DNA of 64,000 nt from Mycobacterium alsense (GTDB lineage: Bacteria; Actinomycetota; Actinomycetes; Mycobacteriales; Mycobacteriaceae), in assembly GCF_002086635.1 (NCBI RefSeq), contig NZ_MVHD01000009.1, forward strand, positions 1-64,000, read 5' to 3'. Position numbers and translations under genes: made by a program. Shown in pieces: positions 9,174 to 21,300 of the stretch (its first letter is position 1; each line of letters starts with the position of its first letter). A model generated the notes under the pieces. It was given only the letters and a program-made list of their open reading frames with translations, ran no database searches and was not told the DNA's origin.

Positions 9174-10157
9174 TCAGTCCGGGCCCCCGGCCGGCGCCTC
9201 CGACGCCGCGGCGGACGGCCAGTGCGAGCGCCATTCCTCCTCGGTGACCTCGCCCAGCGGAGCCGCGTCGAGCTCCTCGGCGACACTGTCGCCGCGGCGC
9301 GCCGCCGCGATCGCCCGTTCCACACTGTGGACCGTGTCCACGAACTCCAAAACCACTGCGCGAAGCGCGCTTTCGGCGTCCACGTCGCCCGACACGGTGA
9401 TCGAGGTCATCTCGGCGGGAATTAGGTCCGCGGGCAGCCCCGCCTTCTCCGCGCGTTGAATCACTTTCTGCGCCAGGGCCAATGCCGGCTGGCCGGTGTG
9501 GACGTCGTCCATCACCGAGCTCCGCGACTTCGCCGCCCTTTCTGAGGCCTTGGCCTCTTCCCACTGCGCCAACTGCTCCTCGAGCGAAATCGGTTCTCCC
9601 GCCAGCACTCCGGGCACCCGGTTACCCAGCTTGCGCATCAGCGTGCCCGCAACGTCGTCGATGGTGAACGGAAACTGCGGCGCGTCCTCCGCGATGCGGG
9701 CGTGAAAGAGCACCTGCAGCAGCACGTCACCGAGTTCCTCGCGCAGCTGGTCGGAGTCGCCGCTGCGCACCGCGTCGAGCAGCTCGTAGGTCTCCTCCAA
9801 CAGGAACTTGCGCAACGAGTCGTGCGTCTGCTCGCTCTCCCACGGCCCCGCCGTGCGCAGCTTGTCCATCATCGCGACGGCGTCGACCAGCCGCTCGCCG
9901 CGCGGCGCGTCCGGCGCCGAGATCAGCCGGGCCCCGGCCGCCAACCGCGCGGTGACCGCCGGGTGGTCGCGATCGGAGGACAGCAACACCGGCGCCGGGG
10001 CGTCGGGGTCCCCGGAGTGCACCGGCCGCGCCGCCGGCAGCGACCAGGGCACCGCGACGGGCATCTCCTCGGTGTACTGCACCTCCCCGGCGAGGTGCTC
10101 GATGGCCTCGACCGGCACCAGCGCCGGGCGGCGGGGGTCGAACAAGACGACGATCAA
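9174..10157 (-). CDS. mazG: MazG nucleoside triphosphate pyrophosphohydrolase
   Basis: 327 aa from TTG 10157, whose TTGA overlaps the mfd stop by 4 bp. The N-terminus ([18 protein letters not shown]) matches M. tuberculosis MazG, which supports this unusual start. The MazG all-alpha NTPase domain starts near [18 protein letters not shown]. It contains the metal-binding EExxE/ExxD helices [12 protein letters not shown] and [15 protein letters not shown]. Family members hydrolyse non-canonical or oxidised NTPs to NMP and PPi. In M. tuberculosis MazG contributes to oxidative stress survival and limits mutation. The coupling with mfd joins two DNA-integrity functions. Confidence 0.93.
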   Translation of the reverse strand: MIVVLFDPRRPALVPVEAIEHLAGEVQYTEEMPVAVPWSLPAARPVHSGDPDAPAPVLLSSDRDHPAVTARLAAGARLISAPDAPRGERLVDAVAMMDKLRTAGPWESEQTHDSLRKFLLEETYELLDAVRSGDSDQLREELGDVLLQVLFHARIAEDAPQFPFTIDDVAGTLMRKLGNRVPGVLAGEPISLEEQLAQWEEAKASERAAKSRSSVMDDVHTGQPALALAQKVIQRAEKAGLPADLIPAEMTSITVSGDVDAESALRAVVLEFVDTVHSVERAIAAARRGDSVAEELDAAPLGEVTEEEWRSHWPSAAASEAPAGGPD

Positions 10158-13100
10158 GCGCCGCTCCTCCTCGACATCGCAGCCGGTGACGCCCCCGTTA
10201 TACCAAGGTCTATCTGCGGTTCCCCCCGCAACGCGGTCACCAGGTTGGCCACCATCTGCAGCAGCTCGACGTCGCGGATGCGCGCCGCGCCCGCGAAACT
10301 CTGGCCGCCGGACCGCGGGATGGGCACCTGGACCGTCGACGTCGTCGCGCGGTAGTGCGCCGCGGGGTACATCCGCTTCAGCCGCACCTGGGCCGAGTCG
10401 GGCAGCGTCACCGGCGACAGCCGAACCGTCGCCGCGGACGGGGCCGACACCTCCGTGATGCCGGCGCCGCGGCACAGCAGCCGCAGCCGCGCCACCGCCA
10501 CCAACCGTTCGGCGGGCTCGGGCAGCGCCCCGTAGCGGTCGGTGAGCTCCTCCACGACGGCGGCGATGCCCGCATCGTCCGAGGCGGCGGCCAGCCGCCG
10601 GTAGCCCTCCAGCCGCAGCCGGTCGCTGGCGATGTAGTCCGGCGGCAGGTGGGCGTCCACCGGCAGGTCGATCCGCACGTCCTTGGGCTCCTCGGGCGTG
10701 GTCACCGTCTGCCCGTCGGCGGCCGCCCGGTACGCCTCGACCGCCTCGCCCACCAGCCGCACGTACAGGTCGAACCCGACGCCGGCGACGTGCCCGGACT
10801 GCTCGACGCCAAGGACGTTGCCGGCGCCGCGGATCTCGAGATCCTTCAGCGCGACCGCCATGCCCGCGCCGAGCTCGTTGTTCTGCGCGATGGTCGCCAA
10901 CCGGTCGTAGGCCGTCTCGGTCAGCGGCGCGTGCGGCGGATAGAGGAAGTAGGCGTAGCCGCGCTCCCGGCTGCGGCCGACCCGGCCGCGCAGCTGATGC
11001 AGCTGGGACAGGCCGAAGGTGTCGGCGCGCTCGACGACGAGCGTGTTGGCATTCGAGATGTCCAGGCCCGTCTCGACGATGGTGGTGCACACGAGGATGT
11101 CGTATTCCCGGTTCCAGAAGCCCTGCACCGTGCGCTCCAGGCGTTCCTCGGGCATCTGCCCGTGCGCGACGACGACCCGCGCCTCGGGCACCAGCTCGCG
11201 CACCCGCGCCGCGGCCCGGTCGATCGAGCTCACCCGGTTGTGCACGTAGAACGCCTGGCCGTCGCGCAGCAGCTCGCGCCGCAGGGCGGCCGCGACCTGC
11301 CGGTCGTCGTGCGGCCCGACGTAGGTCAGCACCGGGTAACGCTCCTCCGGCGGGGTCAGGATCGTCGACATCTCGCGGATCCCGGCCAGGCTCATCTCCA
11401 GCGTCCGCGGGATCGGGGTGGCGCTCATGGTCAGCACGTCGACGTGCGTGCGCAGCGACTTGATGTGCTCCTTGTGCTCGACGCCGAACCGCTGCTCCTC
11501 GTCGACGACGACCAGCCCCAGGTCCTTCCAGCGCACCCCGGTCTGCAGCAGCCGGTGGGTGCCGATCACGATGTCCACGGTCCCGTCGGCCAGGCCGTCG
11601 ATGACGGCGCGGGACTCGGCGGCGTCGGTGAACCGGGACAGCCCCTTGACGGTCACCGGGAAGTCGGCCATCCGCTCGCCGAACGTCTGCAGGTGCTGGT
11701 CGGCCAGCAGCGTGGTGGGCACCAGCACGGCCACCTGCTTGCCGTCCTGCACCGCCTTGAACGCCGCGCGCACCGCGATCTCGGTCTTGCCGTAGCCGAC
11801 GTCTCCGCAGATCACCCGGTCCATCGGGATCGGCTTTTCCATGTCGGCCTTGACCTCGGTGATCGCGGTCAGCTGGTCGACCGTCTCGGTGAACCCGAAC
11901 GCGTCCTCCATCTCGGCCTGCCACGGGGTGTCGGGAGCGAACGCGTGCCCGGCGCTGGCCTGCCGCTTGGCGTACAGCGCCACCAGCTCGCCGGCGATCT
12001 CGCGCACCGCGCGGCGGGCCTTGGTCTTGGTGTTGGCCCAGTCGCTGCCGCCGAGCCGGCTGAGCGCGGGCGCCTGACCGCCGACGTACCGCGACAGCTG
12101 GTCCAGCGAATCCATTGGGACATAAAGCTTGTCGGACCCACCTCCCCTGCGGCTCGACGCGTACTCGAGCACCAGGTATTCGCGCCGGGCGCCGCCGACG
12201 GTGCGCTCGACCATTTCCACGAACCGCCCGATGCCGTGCTGGTCGTGCACCACCAGGTCGCCGGCGGTCAGCGCCAGCGGGTCGACGGTGTTGCGTCGCT
12301 TGGCGGCCAGCCGCTTGCCCTCGACCGCCGTGGCCCGGTTGCCGGTCAGGTCGGTCTCGGTGATCACCACCAGGTTGGCGCCGGGTATGACGACGCCGTC
12401 GTGCAGCGGGCCCTTGAGCACCCCGACGACCCCTTGCTTGAGCCGATCTTGGGTCGCCGCACCGGATTCCAGCATGGCGGCGGGGGTGTCGGACTCGCCG
12501 AGCCGCTCCACCACGCGGTGCGCGGTCCCGGCGCCGGGGGCGACGACGGCGGCGTACCCGCCGGTCGACACATGGGCGCGCAGCATCGCGAAGATGCCGT
12601 CGATGTCGTGCTGGTGCCCGCGCGCCGACGGCGCCGCGCGCACGTCGAGTTCCACGGCCGACTCGTCGGACAGCTGGCTCAGGGTCCACCACGGATGACC
12701 GGCGCGGGCCGCCGCGGCCCGCACCTCGTCGAGTTCGGCGAACCCGGATCCACCGAGCTGCGAAACATCAACGGGCGCTTGACTTTCCGAGGTTCCCATC
12801 GCCGCCGCCGACCACGACGCCTCCAGGAATTCGCGCCCGGTCTTGATCAGGTCGGCGGCGCGGGTCCGCACCTTTTCGGGGTCGCAGACCAACACCGGCG
12901 TGGCCTCGGCGAGTTGGTCGGTCAGCAGGACATGCGCCCCATCCTCCGCCGGCCGCAGCACCGGAAGCAGCGCCTCCATGCCGTCGACCGGGATGCCCTC
13001 GGCCAGCTTGGCCAGCATGTCGGTGACGGTGCCGGTGATGGCGGGCTCGCCCGGGGGCCGCCCCGCGGCCAGCTGTTCCGAGAGCGCGGCGGCGCGCTCC

Positions 13101-13855
13101 CGCACGTCGTCGGTGATCAGCAGCTCACGGCAGGGCACCGCGACCAGCGCGTCGATCTCCAGCTCGGCTATGGAGCGCTGGTCGGCGACCGAGAACATCC
13201 GCATCTCGCTGACCTCGTCGCCCCAGAACTCGACGCGCACCGGGTGCTCGGCCGTCGGGGGGAACACGTCGAGGATGCCGCCGCGCACCGCGAACTCGCC
13301 GCGCCGGCCGACCATGTCCACCCGGGTGTAGGCCAGCTCCACCAGCCGGGCGAGAACACCCTCGAATTCGATCTCCTGGCCGACGCGCAGCGCGACCGGC
13401 TCCACCAGGCCCAGCCGCGGCGTCATCGGCTGCAGCAGCGAGCGCGCCGCCGTCACCACCACCCGCAGCGGCGGGCCCAGCCGATCGTCGTCGGGGCGCG
13501 CCAGCCGGCGCAGCACCATGAGGCGGGTGCCCACGGTGTCGACGCCCGGCGAGAGCCGCTCGTGCGGCAGGGTTTCCCAGGACGGGAACAGCGCCACCGC
13601 GTCGCCGAACACGCCGCGCAGCTCGGCGGTCAGGTCGTCGGCCTCGCGCCCGGTCGCGGTGACCACCAGCAGCGGACCCAGCCGCGCCAGTGCGGCGGCG
13701 ACGAACACCCGGGCGCTGGCGGGGCCGACCAGGCTCAACTCGGCGGGCCGGGCGGCCGCGCTGTCGATCAGCTGCTGGAAGGTCGGCGCGCTGAGCGCCA
13801 GATCCACGAGCCCGGCGATCGGGGTTTCTGGGTGAGAAGTCCCCGGTGCGGTCAT
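10154..13855 (-). CDS. mfd: Mfd transcription-repair coupling factor
   Basis: 1233 aa, full length. Dislodges RNA polymerase stalled at lesions and recruits UvrA. In order: a UvrB-homology module (about 30-350; [30 protein letters not shown]), an RNA-polymerase-interacting CarD-like domain (about 495-570; [17 protein letters not shown]) and a superfamily 2 translocase core. The core has Walker [17 protein letters not shown], the DEEQ box [10 protein letters not shown] and the [10 protein letters not shown] motif. Helicase C with the TRG segment ([20 protein letters not shown]) and a C-terminal autoinhibitory domain complete the protein. ATG 13855. It heads the minus-strand run mfd-mazG-lpqU-eno-ftsB-DUF501-ppx2. 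Confidence 0.97.
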   Translation of the reverse strand: MTAPGTSHPETPIAGLVDLALSAPTFQQLIDSAAARPAELSLVGPASARVFVAAALARLGPLLVVTATGREADDLTAELRGVFGDAVALFPSWETLPHERLSPGVDTVGTRLMVLRRLARPDDDRLGPPLRVVVTAARSLLQPMTPRLGLVEPVALRVGQEIEFEGVLARLVELAYTRVDMVGRRGEFAVRGGILDVFPPTAEHPVRVEFWGDEVSEMRMFSVADQRSIAELEIDALVAVPCRELLITDDVRERAAALSEQLAAGRPPGEPAITGTVTDMLAKLAEGIPVDGMEALLPVLRPAEDGAHVLLTDQLAEATPVLVCDPEKVRTRAADLIKTGREFLEASWSAAAMGTSESQAPVDVSQLGGSGFAELDEVRAAAARAGHPWWTLSQLSDESAVELDVRAAPSARGHQHDIDGIFAMLRAHVSTGGYAAVVAPGAGTAHRVVERLGESDTPAAMLESGAATQDRLKQGVVGVLKGPLHDGVVIPGANLVVITETDLTGNRATAVEGKRLAAKRRNTVDPLALTAGDLVVHDQHGIGRFVEMVERTVGGARREYLVLEYASSRRGGGSDKLYVPMDSLDQLSRYVGGQAPALSRLGGSDWANTKTKARRAVREIAGELVALYAKRQASAGHAFAPDTPWQAEMEDAFGFTETVDQLTAITEVKADMEKPIPMDRVICGDVGYGKTEIAVRAAFKAVQDGKQVAVLVPTTLLADQHLQTFGERMADFPVTVKGLSRFTDAAESRAVIDGLADGTVDIVIGTHRLLQTGVRWKDLGLVVVDEEQRFGVEHKEHIKSLRTHVDVLTMSATPIPRTLEMSLAGIREMSTILTPPEERYPVLTYVGPHDDRQVAAALRRELLRDGQAFYVHNRVSSIDRAAARVRELVPEARVVVAHGQMPEERLERTVQGFWNREYDILVCTTIVETGLDISNANTLVVERADTFGLSQLHQLRGRVGRSRERGYAYFLYPPHAPLTETAYDRLATIAQNNELGAGMAVALKDLEIRGAGNVLGVEQSGHVAGVGFDLYVRLVGEAVEAYRAAADGQTVTTPEEPKDVRIDLPVDAHLPPDYIASDRLRLEGYRRLAAASDDAGIAAVVEELTDRYGALPEPAERLVAVARLRLLCRGAGITEVSAPSAATVRLSPVTLPDSAQVRLKRMYPAAHYRATTSTVQVPIPRSGGQSFAGAARIRDVELLQMVANLVTALRGEPQIDLGITGASPAAMSRRSGA

Positions 13856-13969
13856 GATGAATCCATTCTAGGGACCCGACTTTGGTCGATATTCGGCCCG
13901 CGCCGGGCGTGACGTGGGGCGAACGATCCGGTCTCATCTCGCCCCGGCGTGACGGGCGCGGAGCCGAAC

Positions 13970-14563
13970 CTACTCGTCCTGCAGGTGGGGGTCGGCCTCC
14001 AGGCCGATCAGGCCGTTCCACATCAGGTTGACCAGGTGGGCGGCGACCACTTCCTTCTTGGGCTCGCGGGTGTCGAGCCACCACTGCGCCGTCATCGACA
14101 CCGAGCCGACCAGCGCCTGGGCGTACAGCGGCGCCAGGTCGGGGTCCAGGCCGCGGCGGGCGAAGTCGCCGGCCAGGATGGAGCTGACCTGGCTGACGGC
14201 GTCGTTGAGCAGGCTAGAGTAGGTGCCCGAGCTGATCGCGGCAGGCGAGTCGCGGATCATGATGCGGAAGCCGTCGGTGCGCTCCTCGACGTAGGTGAGC
14301 AACGCCAGCGCGACCCGCTCCACCCGCACCCGGGACCGGTTGTTGGTCAGCGACGAGGTGATGCCGTCGAGCAGCGCCGACATCTCCCGGTCGACGACGA
14401 CGGCGTAGAGGCCCTCCTTGCCGCCGAAATGTTCGTAGACCACCGGTTTGGACACGTTGGCGCGCAGGGCGATCTCCTCGATCGAGGTCCCCTCGTAGCC
14501 GCGCTCGGCGAACAGCGACCGCGCGATGCCGATCAGCTGCTGGCGGCGATCGCTGCCGGTCAT
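13970..14563 (-). CDS. TetR-family repressor, Rv1019-like
   Basis: 197 aa from ATG 14563, the length I recall for Rv1019. The N-terminal helix-turn-helix is [48 protein letters not shown] (about residues 5-52). The C-terminal part is a TetR ligand-binding domain. In M. tuberculosis Rv1019 has been reported as an autorepressor of the Rv1019-mfd-mazG unit. Here it is likewise upstream of mfd on the same strand, with a 114-bp gap. An in-frame GTG at 14626 would add 21 charged residues ([21 protein letters not shown]) and is an alternative start. Confidence 0.88.
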   Translation of the reverse strand: MTGSDRRQQLIGIARSLFAERGYEGTSIEEIALRANVSKPVVYEHFGGKEGLYAVVVDREMSALLDGITSSLTNNRSRVRVERVALALLTYVEERTDGFRIMIRDSPAAISSGTYSSLLNDAVSQVSSILAGDFARRGLDPDLAPLYAQALVGSVSMTAQWWLDTREPKKEVVAAHLVNLMWNGLIGLEADPHLQDE

Positions 14564-14710
14564 GCGTGCGCGGGGCGCCCGGGCTTCCTTATCCGTCTTA
14601 TCCGGGTCCCGGTCCAGAACGGCCACGTCAACCAGCGTATCGGTTGGACGCGACCCAAACCCGCGCACCGTCTAGAGTCTTTTGGTGGCGCGGCCGCCCT
14701 GGGCCGGCAA

Positions 14711-14782
14711 TCCGTCGTGGTGTAATCGGCAGCACATCAGATTTTGGTTCTGAGAGTTCAGGTTCGAGTCCTGGCGACGGAG
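14711..14782 (+). tRNA. tRNA-Gln (anticodon TTG)
   Basis: A cloverleaf can be drawn. The acceptor stem pairs TCCGTCG with CGACGGA. The anticodon stem TCAGA/TCTGA encloses the loop TTTTGGT, whose central bases give anticodon TTG, reading CAA. The T-arm is CAGGTTCGAGTCCTG. Only part of a CCA end is encoded (GCA). The gene lies 14 bp upstream of glmU, as a tRNA-Gln does next to glmU in M. tuberculosis. Confidence 0.95.
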
Positions 14783-14796
14783 CAAGAGGAGAGTTG

Positions 14797-16263
14797 ATGT
14801 CGTCTCGTGGTGACACCGCGGTCCTGGTCCTCGCGGCCGGGCCCGGCACCCGGATGCGCTCGGACACCCCGAAGGTGCTGCACACGATCGGCGGCCGCAG
14901 CATGCTGTCGCATTCGCTGCACGCGATCGCCAAGGTCGCGCCGCAGCACCTGGTGGTGGTCCTGGGCCACGACCACGAGCGGGTCGCGCCGCTGGTCGCC
15001 GAGCTCGCCGACACCCTGGGGCGCGCCATCGACGTGGCCCTGCAGGAGCGGCCGCTGGGCACCGGCCACGCGGTCCGCTGCGGGCTGTCCGCCCTGCCCG
15101 ACGACTACGCCGGCACCGTCGTCGTCACCTCGGGCGACACGCCGCTGCTCGACTCCGACACCCTGGCCGGCCTGATCGCCACCCACCGGGCGCAGTCGGC
15201 CGCGGTCACGGTGCTCACCACGACGCTGGACGACCCGGACGGCTACGGCCGCATCCTGCGCACGCAGGACAACGAGGTGATGGCGATCGTCGAGCACACC
15301 GACGCGACGGCCTCGCAACGCGAGATCCGCGAGGTCAACGCCGGTGTCTACGCCTTCGACGTCGCGGCGCTGCGCTCGGCGCTGAGCCGGCTGAGCGCCG
15401 ACAACGCCCAGCAGGAGCTGTACCTGACCGACGTCGTCGCCATCCTGCGCGGCGACGGCCTGACCGTGCGCGCCCAGCACGTCGACGACAGCGCGCTGGT
15501 CGCCGGGGTCAACAACCGCGTCCAGCTGGCCGAACTGGGCGCCGAGCTCAACCGCCGGATCGTCGCCGCCCACCAGCTGTCGGGCGTGACCGTCGTGGAC
15601 CCGGCGACCACCTGGATCGACGTCGACGTGACCATCGGCCGCGACACCGTCGTGCATCCCGGCACCCAGCTCCTCGGCCGCACGCGGGTGGGGGGCCGCT
15701 GCGTCGTCGGGCCCGACACCACCCTGACCGACGTCGCCGTCGGCGACGGCGCGTCGGTGATCCGCACGCACGCCACGTCGTCGTCGATCGGCGACGGCGC
15801 GGTGGTCGGCCCGTACACCTACCTGCGGCCCGGCACCGTGCTGGGGGCCGAGGGCAAGCTCGGTGCGTTCGTGGAGGCCAAGAACTCCAACATCGGGACC
15901 GGCACCAAGGTTCCACACCTGACCTACGTGGGCGACGCCGACATCGGCGAGCACAGCAACATCGGGGCCTCCAGCGTCTTCGTCAACTACGACGGCGAAT
16001 CCAAGCGGCGCACCACCGTCGGCTCGCACGTGCGCACCGGGTCGGACACCATGTTCGTCGCGCCGGTGACCGTCGGCGACGGGGCCTACACCGGCGCCGG
16101 AACCGTGGTGCGCGACGACGTGCCGCCGGGGGCGCTGGCGGTGTCGGCGGGACCGCAGCGCAACATCGAGGGCTGGGTCCAGCGCAAGCGGCCGGGCAGC
16201 GCGGCGGCTCAGGCGGCCGAGAAGGCGGCCGAGAAGGCGCAACAAGAATCCGAGCGCGAATAG
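14797..16263 (+). CDS. glmU: GlmU bifunctional N-acetyltransferase/uridylyltransferase
   Basis: 488 aa. Acetylates glucosamine-1-P and then uridylates it to UDP-GlcNAc for peptidoglycan and arabinogalactan linker synthesis. The N-terminal Rossmann-like pyrophosphorylase has the [17 protein letters not shown] motif, which carries A-G-P-G-T instead of the common A-G-K-G-T, as in mycobacterial GlmU. The C-terminal left-handed beta-helix (about 260-450) has hexapeptide repeats and the acetyltransferase motif [23 protein letters not shown] 14797 follows a clear AGAGGAGAG ribosome site. The open frame extends upstream through the tRNA and is not coding there. The C-terminal tail is Ala/Glu/Lys-rich. 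Confidence 0.97.
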   Translation: MSSRGDTAVLVLAAGPGTRMRSDTPKVLHTIGGRSMLSHSLHAIAKVAPQHLVVVLGHDHERVAPLVAELADTLGRAIDVALQERPLGTGHAVRCGLSALPDDYAGTVVVTSGDTPLLDSDTLAGLIATHRAQSAAVTVLTTTLDDPDGYGRILRTQDNEVMAIVEHTDATASQREIREVNAGVYAFDVAALRSALSRLSADNAQQELYLTDVVAILRGDGLTVRAQHVDDSALVAGVNNRVQLAELGAELNRRIVAAHQLSGVTVVDPATTWIDVDVTIGRDTVVHPGTQLLGRTRVGGRCVVGPDTTLTDVAVGDGASVIRTHATSSSIGDGAVVGPYTYLRPGTVLGAEGKLGAFVEAKNSNIGTGTKVPHLTYVGDADIGEHSNIGASSVFVNYDGESKRRTTVGSHVRTGSDTMFVAPVTVGDGAYTGAGTVVRDDVPPGALAVSAGPQRNIEGWVQRKRPGSAAAQAAEKAAEKAQQESERE

Positions 16264-16363
16264 GGACCCGGCGGTTCGGTCGCTGGCAACCCGGCCACAT
16301 TTCCGTACTATTCGCTACGTACCATGGGGCGTCCCTAGACCCCAATACTTCGAGGGCAGCACG

Positions 16364-17344
16364 GTGAGCCACGACTGGACCGATAATCGCAAAAACTTGA
16401 TGCTGTTCTCGGGCCGCGCGCACCCGGAGCTGGCCGAACAGGTGGCCAAGGAACTCGACGTCCACGTCACCGCCCAGACCGCGCGGGAGTTCGCCAACGG
16501 CGAGATCTTCGTGCGCTTCCACGAATCGGTGCGCGGCTGCGACGCGTTCGTCCTGCAGTCGGCCCCCGCGCCGGTCAACCGCTGGCTGATGGAACAGCTG
16601 ATCATGATCGACGCGCTCAAGCGGGGCAGCGCGAAGCGGATCACCGCGGTCATGCCCTTCTACCCCTATGCCCGCCAGGACAAAAAGCACCGCGGCCGCG
16701 AACCGATCTCGGCGCGGCTGGTCGCCGACCTGCTCAAGACGGCGGGCGCCGACCGGATCGTGACCGTCGACCTGCACACCGACCAGATCCAGGGCTTCTT
16801 CGACGGGCCCGTCGACCACATGCGCGGCCAGAACCTGCTGACCGGCTACATCAAGGACAACTACCCCGACGGCAACATGGTGGTCGTCTCCCCCGACTCC
16901 GGCCGGGTGCGCATCGCCGAGAAGTGGGCGGACGCGCTGGGCGGGGTCCCGCTGGCGTTCATTCACAAGACCCGCGACCCGCGGGTGCCCAACCAGGTGG
17001 TGTCCAACCGGGTCGTCGGCGAGGTGGCCGGCCGCACCTGCGTGCTGATCGACGACATGATCGACACCGGCGGGACCATCGCGGGCGCGGTCAAGCTGCT
17101 GCACGACGACGGCGCTTCCGACGTGGTCATCGCGGCGACCCACGGCGTGCTGTCCGACCCGGCCGCCGAGCGCCTGGCCGCCTGCGGCGCGCGCGAGGTG
17201 ATCGTGACCAACACCCTGCCGATCGGGGAGGAGAAGCGTTTCCCCCAGTTGACGGTGTTGTCCATCGCGCCGCTGCTGGCCAGCACGATCCGCGCTGTTT
17301 TCGAAAACGGTTCGGTCACAGGACTATTCGACGGGGACGCCTAG
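16364..17344 (+). CDS. prsA: Ribose-phosphate pyrophosphokinase PrsA
   Basis: 326 aa from GTG 16364, the same length as the M. tuberculosis enzyme. Makes PRPP from ribose-5-P and ATP; in mycobacteria PRPP also feeds decaprenylphosphoryl-arabinose for the cell wall. Visible motifs are the flexible loop YPYARQDKKHRGREPI, the signature DLHTDQIQGFFDGPVDH and the PRPP-binding loop VLIDDMIDTGGTI. The sequence TACTAT at 16306-16311, about 50 bp upstream, is a candidate -10 element. arsC and lpqT follow with essentially no gaps, so this is probably an operon. Confidence 0.97.
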   Translation: MSHDWTDNRKNLMLFSGRAHPELAEQVAKELDVHVTAQTAREFANGEIFVRFHESVRGCDAFVLQSAPAPVNRWLMEQLIMIDALKRGSAKRITAVMPFYPYARQDKKHRGREPISARLVADLLKTAGADRIVTVDLHTDQIQGFFDGPVDHMRGQNLLTGYIKDNYPDGNMVVVSPDSGRVRIAEKWADALGGVPLAFIHKTRDPRVPNQVVSNRVVGEVAGRTCVLIDDMIDTGGTIAGAVKLLHDDGASDVVIAATHGVLSDPAAERLAACGAREVIVTNTLPIGEEKRFPQLTVLSIAPLLASTIRAVFENGSVTGLFDGDA

Positions 17345-17689
17345 ATGGCCGACGCTTCTATCTACCACAACCCCAAGTGCAGCACGTCGCGCAAGACGCT
17401 GGAGCTGTTGCGGGACAAGGGCGTTGAGCCCGAGATCATCGAGTACCTGAAGACCCCGCCGTCGCGGGCCGAGCTGGTGCGCATGATCCGCGACGCGGGC
17501 ATCGACGTGCGCGCGGCGGTGCGCACGCGCGAGCCGATCTACGCCGAGCTCGGGCTCGACTCGGCCGGCGACGACGAGCTGCTCGACGCCATGGCCGAGC
17601 ACCCCATTCTGATCCAGCGACCGTTCGTCGTGACGCCGAAGGGCACCCGGCTGGCCCGGCCGATCGACGCGGTCCACGAGATTCTGTGA
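17345..17689 (+). CDS. arsC: ArsC-family thioredoxin-fold protein, arsenate reductase-like
   Basis: 114 aa, immediately after prsA. IYHNPKCSTSRKTLELLRDKG contains the H-N-P-K-C-S-T-S-R active-site motif of glutaredoxin-coupled ArsC, with Cys near residue 12. RPFVVTPKGTRLARPID near the C-terminus matches the conserved R-P-x-V region. It could reduce arsenate, but no ars transporter or ArsR is nearby. Housekeeping thioredoxin-fold relatives (Spx/YffB type) are an alternative. M. tuberculosis H37Rv lacks this gene between prsA and lpqT. The TGA overlaps the next GTG. Confidence 0.88.
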   Translation: MADASIYHNPKCSTSRKTLELLRDKGVEPEIIEYLKTPPSRAELVRMIRDAGIDVRAAVRTREPIYAELGLDSAGDDELLDAMAEHPILIQRPFVVTPKGTRLARPIDAVHEIL

Positions 17690-18333
17690 GGGTCTGGGCC
17701 GGCGCCGTTGTGGTGGTCGCGCTGGCCGTGACGGGCTGTGCCCCGAAAGCCCCTGACTACCAATCGGTCCTGACGCGCAGTCCGACGAGCAGCACCACCG
17801 ACACGACGACGGCCAAGCCCGTTCCCCTGTCGAAGTATCTGCAAGACATCGGCGTCAGCGGGCAGCAGGTGGCCCCGGGGGCGCTGACCGACCTGAACGT
17901 GTCGATTCCGACGCCACCGGGCTGGACGGCCTTCAACGATCCGAAGAAGATCGCGCCGGAGACGGTGATGATCTCCAAGGGTGGCAAGTATCCGACCGCG
18001 CGGCTGGTGGTGTTCGCGTTGCACGGCAACTTCGATCCGGGCCAAGTCGTCAAACACGGCAACGATGACGCCCAGCTGTTCGCGGACTTCAAGCAACTCG
18101 ACGCGTCCACCGCCGACTACAACGGCTTTCCGTCGTCGATGATCCAGGGCAGCTACGACCTCGACGGCACCCGGCTGCACAGCTGGAACCGGATCGTGAT
18201 CGCCACCGGGTCACCGCCCGCGCGCCAGCGCTACCTGGTTCAGCTGACCATCACCAGCCTGGCCGGGCAGGCCGCCGCGCAGGCGCCCGACATCGAGGCG
18301 ATCATCCACGGGTTCGTGGTGGCCGCGAAGTAA
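17686..18333 (+). CDS. lpqT: LpqT-like lipoprotein (LpqN/LpqT family)
   Basis: 215 aa from GTG 17686, overlapping the arsC stop by 4 bp (GTGA). A short hydrophobic signal ends in the lipobox AVTGC. A Ser/Thr-rich linker (SPTSSTTDTTTAKP) leads to an LpqN/LpqT-type domain with SIPTPPGWTAFNDP. This family is anchored at the outer face of the plasma membrane. LpqN has been linked to MmpL-dependent lipid export in M. tuberculosis, and LpqT is its paralogue. Position after prsA matches Rv1016c. Confidence 0.9.
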   Translation: MRVWAGAVVVVALAVTGCAPKAPDYQSVLTRSPTSSTTDTTTAKPVPLSKYLQDIGVSGQQVAPGALTDLNVSIPTPPGWTAFNDPKKIAPETVMISKGGKYPTARLVVFALHGNFDPGQVVKHGNDDAQLFADFKQLDASTADYNGFPSSMIQGSYDLDGTRLHSWNRIVIATGSPPARQRYLVQLTITSLAGQAAAQAPDIEAIIHGFVVAAK

Positions 18334-18369
18334 ATCCTCGCCGCGAAAATGTAACTGGCTACACGTTTC

Positions 18370-21300
18370 TCAAGTCGCACCGTCGGTAGTTGCACTCTCG
18401 CGGCACAGTTGGATGCGGGACGTCACGCCGAGCTTGGCGTACACGTGGGTGAGGTGGGACTGCACGGTGCGGGGTGAGATGAACAGCCGCGCGCCGATGT
18501 CCTTGTTGCTCAACCCCTCCCGGACCAGGCGCACCACGTCGTTTTCCGTCGGGGTCAGCGACTCCCAGCCGGTAGTGGGACGTTTGCGCTCGCCGCGGCC
18601 GCGCTGCGCGTAGGCAATCGCCTCCTCGGTGGACAGCGCGGCACCCTCGGCCCATGCGGCATCGAAGCCGTTCTGCCCCAACGCATCCCGAACCGTCGCC
18701 AGCACAGTCTCGTAGCCGGGCTGATACATCGGATAGCGGGGGTGTTCCAGCCGCTGCCGCATGGCGTCCGCCGCGCCCAGCAAACGCGCCGCGTACGCAT
18801 GGCTGCCGTCGTCGGCCGCCAAACGGGCGACGCACTCCAAACTGTCGGGGGCACGAAAGTATGCCTGAGTGCTGGCCGCGATCGCCAGGGCGTCATGGGC
18901 GTCGCGTTCCGCCTGCTCCGGCTCGCCTTGGGCCAGCGCGACAAGGGAACGCACGGTAAGCGCCACCGACTTGTGCGAGCCCGGCTCCACCGCGACGGTG
19001 TCGTCGACCCAGCGGCGCGCCGCGACCAGATCTCCCTCGGCCAAGGCGGCTTCGGCCAGCGGGTTGAAACACCGAATGAATGCTTCGCGCAGCGGAACGG
19101 TGTGCCGCCGGGACTCCTCGGATGCCTGCCTGGCCGCGACGATGTCGCCCTTGGCCAGGGCCGCATTCGCCTTCGCCGCGTGCAGCGCGTCCGCGTAATA
19201 ACCGCCCATCGCGTCTGCGGCCCCTAGCCCTGTGTGCATCGCGGCCTCCGCGGCATCCGCATCACCGTGGTAGGCAAGCACATTCGCGTAGGTCACGCTC
19301 GCGACCGCCGTCATGGCGAGGTCTTCGGCTTCCTCGGCCTCCGCGACGAGGGATCGAAGGAGCTCGGTGGCTCGGGGTAGATCTCCCAGCATCCCCACCG
19401 CTGCGCCGAGCCACACCCCGCAGCCCAAGGAGGTGAATCGGTCACCGAGCGCTTCGGCGACGCTTTTCCCCTCTTCGCCGGCCGCCCTGGCCGCCAGCTG
19501 GTCGCCGGCATACACGTTCAAGGTCGCCTGGTAGCTCAAGATTTGGCTCAGCGTCCATCGATCACCGCTCGCGCGAACGATGTCGATCGCCTCGGCGAAG
19601 CAGGGCTGCCCGATCTCGGGGCCGCTGTAGACGCCGAGCAATCCGCAGGCGGTGAGGGCGTGGGCGAGCAGCGCCGGGTCGCCGAGCTGACGAGCGATCG
19701 CCAGTGCCTCGTGCGCCCTCCCCACGTCCGTCGGCACGCCCGCCCACACGGCGAGGATGCTCCGGTCGGCCACGGCGCGCACCCATACCGCCGGTGAGTG
19801 CTCCGCCTCGGGCAACACGGCGTCGAAGCCGACGAGCGCCTCTTTAAAACGCCAGCCCCGCAACCAGAACCGGTGCAAGGTGGACAGCAGCCGCAATGCC
19901 GCTTCGGGCTCGGAGTTTTCCCGGCTCCAGGCGAACGCGGCCCGCAGGTTGTCGAGCTCGACTTTGGCCCACTCGACCAGCGGCTCGTCGCCCGATTGTG
20001 CGGTCGACTCGAGGTGGGTGGCCCTGCTCGCGTAGTAGTCGCGGTGGCGGGTGCGCACCTCGTCGGCCTCGCCGGAATCGCCGAGCTTTTCCTGCGCGTA
20101 TTGGCGCACCGTCTCCAGCAACCGGTATCGCATTCCGTCACCTGTGTCGTCGGCCACCACCAACGATTTGTCGACCAACAGGCTGAGTTGGTCGAGTAGC
20201 TGGTAGCTTTCGACCTCGCTACCGGCGCCGACGGCCTGCGCGGCGTCCAGATCGAAACCGCCCATGAACGCGGCGAGGCGACGGAACAAGACCTGCTCGG
20301 CTCCGGTCAACAAGGCATGCGACCAGTCCACCGAGGCGCGCAGCGTCTGCTGCCGACGCACGGCGGTGCGGGCTCCGCCGGTGAGCAGCCGGAACCGGTC
20401 GTGCAGGCTGTCGACGATCTGGCGCAGTGACAGCGCCCGAATCCGCGCCGCCGCGAGCTCGATCGCCAATGGCATGCCATCGAGGCGTTCGCAAATCTCC
20501 TGCACCAGGGCCGAGTTACCTTCGTCCACAACGAAATCCGGTCGCGCCCGGCGGGCGCGATCGGCGAAGAGTTCGATGGCCTCACCGGCGGGCGGCAGCG
20601 AGGGCACGCGCCAGCTGAGCTCACCGGGCAGCCCGAGCGGCTCACGGCTGGTGGCCAGAATCGTGAGCTTTGGACAGTTCGCCAGCAGCTCGACAACCAG
20701 GGCTCCGGACGGCTCGAGCAGATGCTCGCAGTTGTCGAGCAGCAACAGCATTTTCTTTTCGTCAAAGAACCGCAGCAACACGTCCATTGTCGAACGGCCC
20801 GGCTGATCGGGCAGGTCGAGGGTGCGCGCAACGGTCGCCGCGGTCACCGCGGGATTGGCGATGGGGGCAAGATCGACGTACCAAATCCCATCGGAAAACT
20901 CACTGACGAGTGTAGGGGCGACTTCCACGGCGAGGCGGGTCTTGCCCGCACCGCCCGCGCCGGTCAACGTGATCAGCCGGTTGTCGGCAACGAGTTGCCG
21001 CAACTCCCCCATTTGGGCTTGGCGGCCGACGAAGCTCGTCAGCTGAGCCGGAAGGTTGTGGGAGGCAACCGCATGGCGCGCACGCAGCGGCGGGAATTCG
21101 TTGCGCAGGTCCGGATGGCATAGCTGCAGCACGCGTTCCGGACGCGCCACACCGCGCAACGGATGGCTGCCCAGATCGCTCAGCCACACCCCGTCGGGCA
21201 GCCGATCGACGACCAACGATTCGGTCACGCCGGACAGGACGGTCTGGCCGCCGTGGGCCAGGTCGCGCAGTCGCGCGGTGCGGTTGATCGTCGGGCCGGC

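Noticed and set aside
10158..12692. Extension of the mazG frame far upstream across mfd
   Set aside because: Residues before TTG 10157 are Arg/Gly-rich shadow of mfd. The MazG N-terminus known from M. tuberculosis begins at that TTG.
10355..13912. A 1185-codon plus-strand open frame opposite mfd
   Set aside because: It is rich in Arg, Gly, His and Gln with no domain, and lies exactly antisense to mfd, whose full-length motifs are intact. This is a normal by-product of very high third-position GC.
17345..17689. Dedicated arsenic resistance locus
   Set aside because: The ArsC-like gene stands alone in the prsA-lpqT unit, with no ArsR, ArsB or Acr3 gene nearby.
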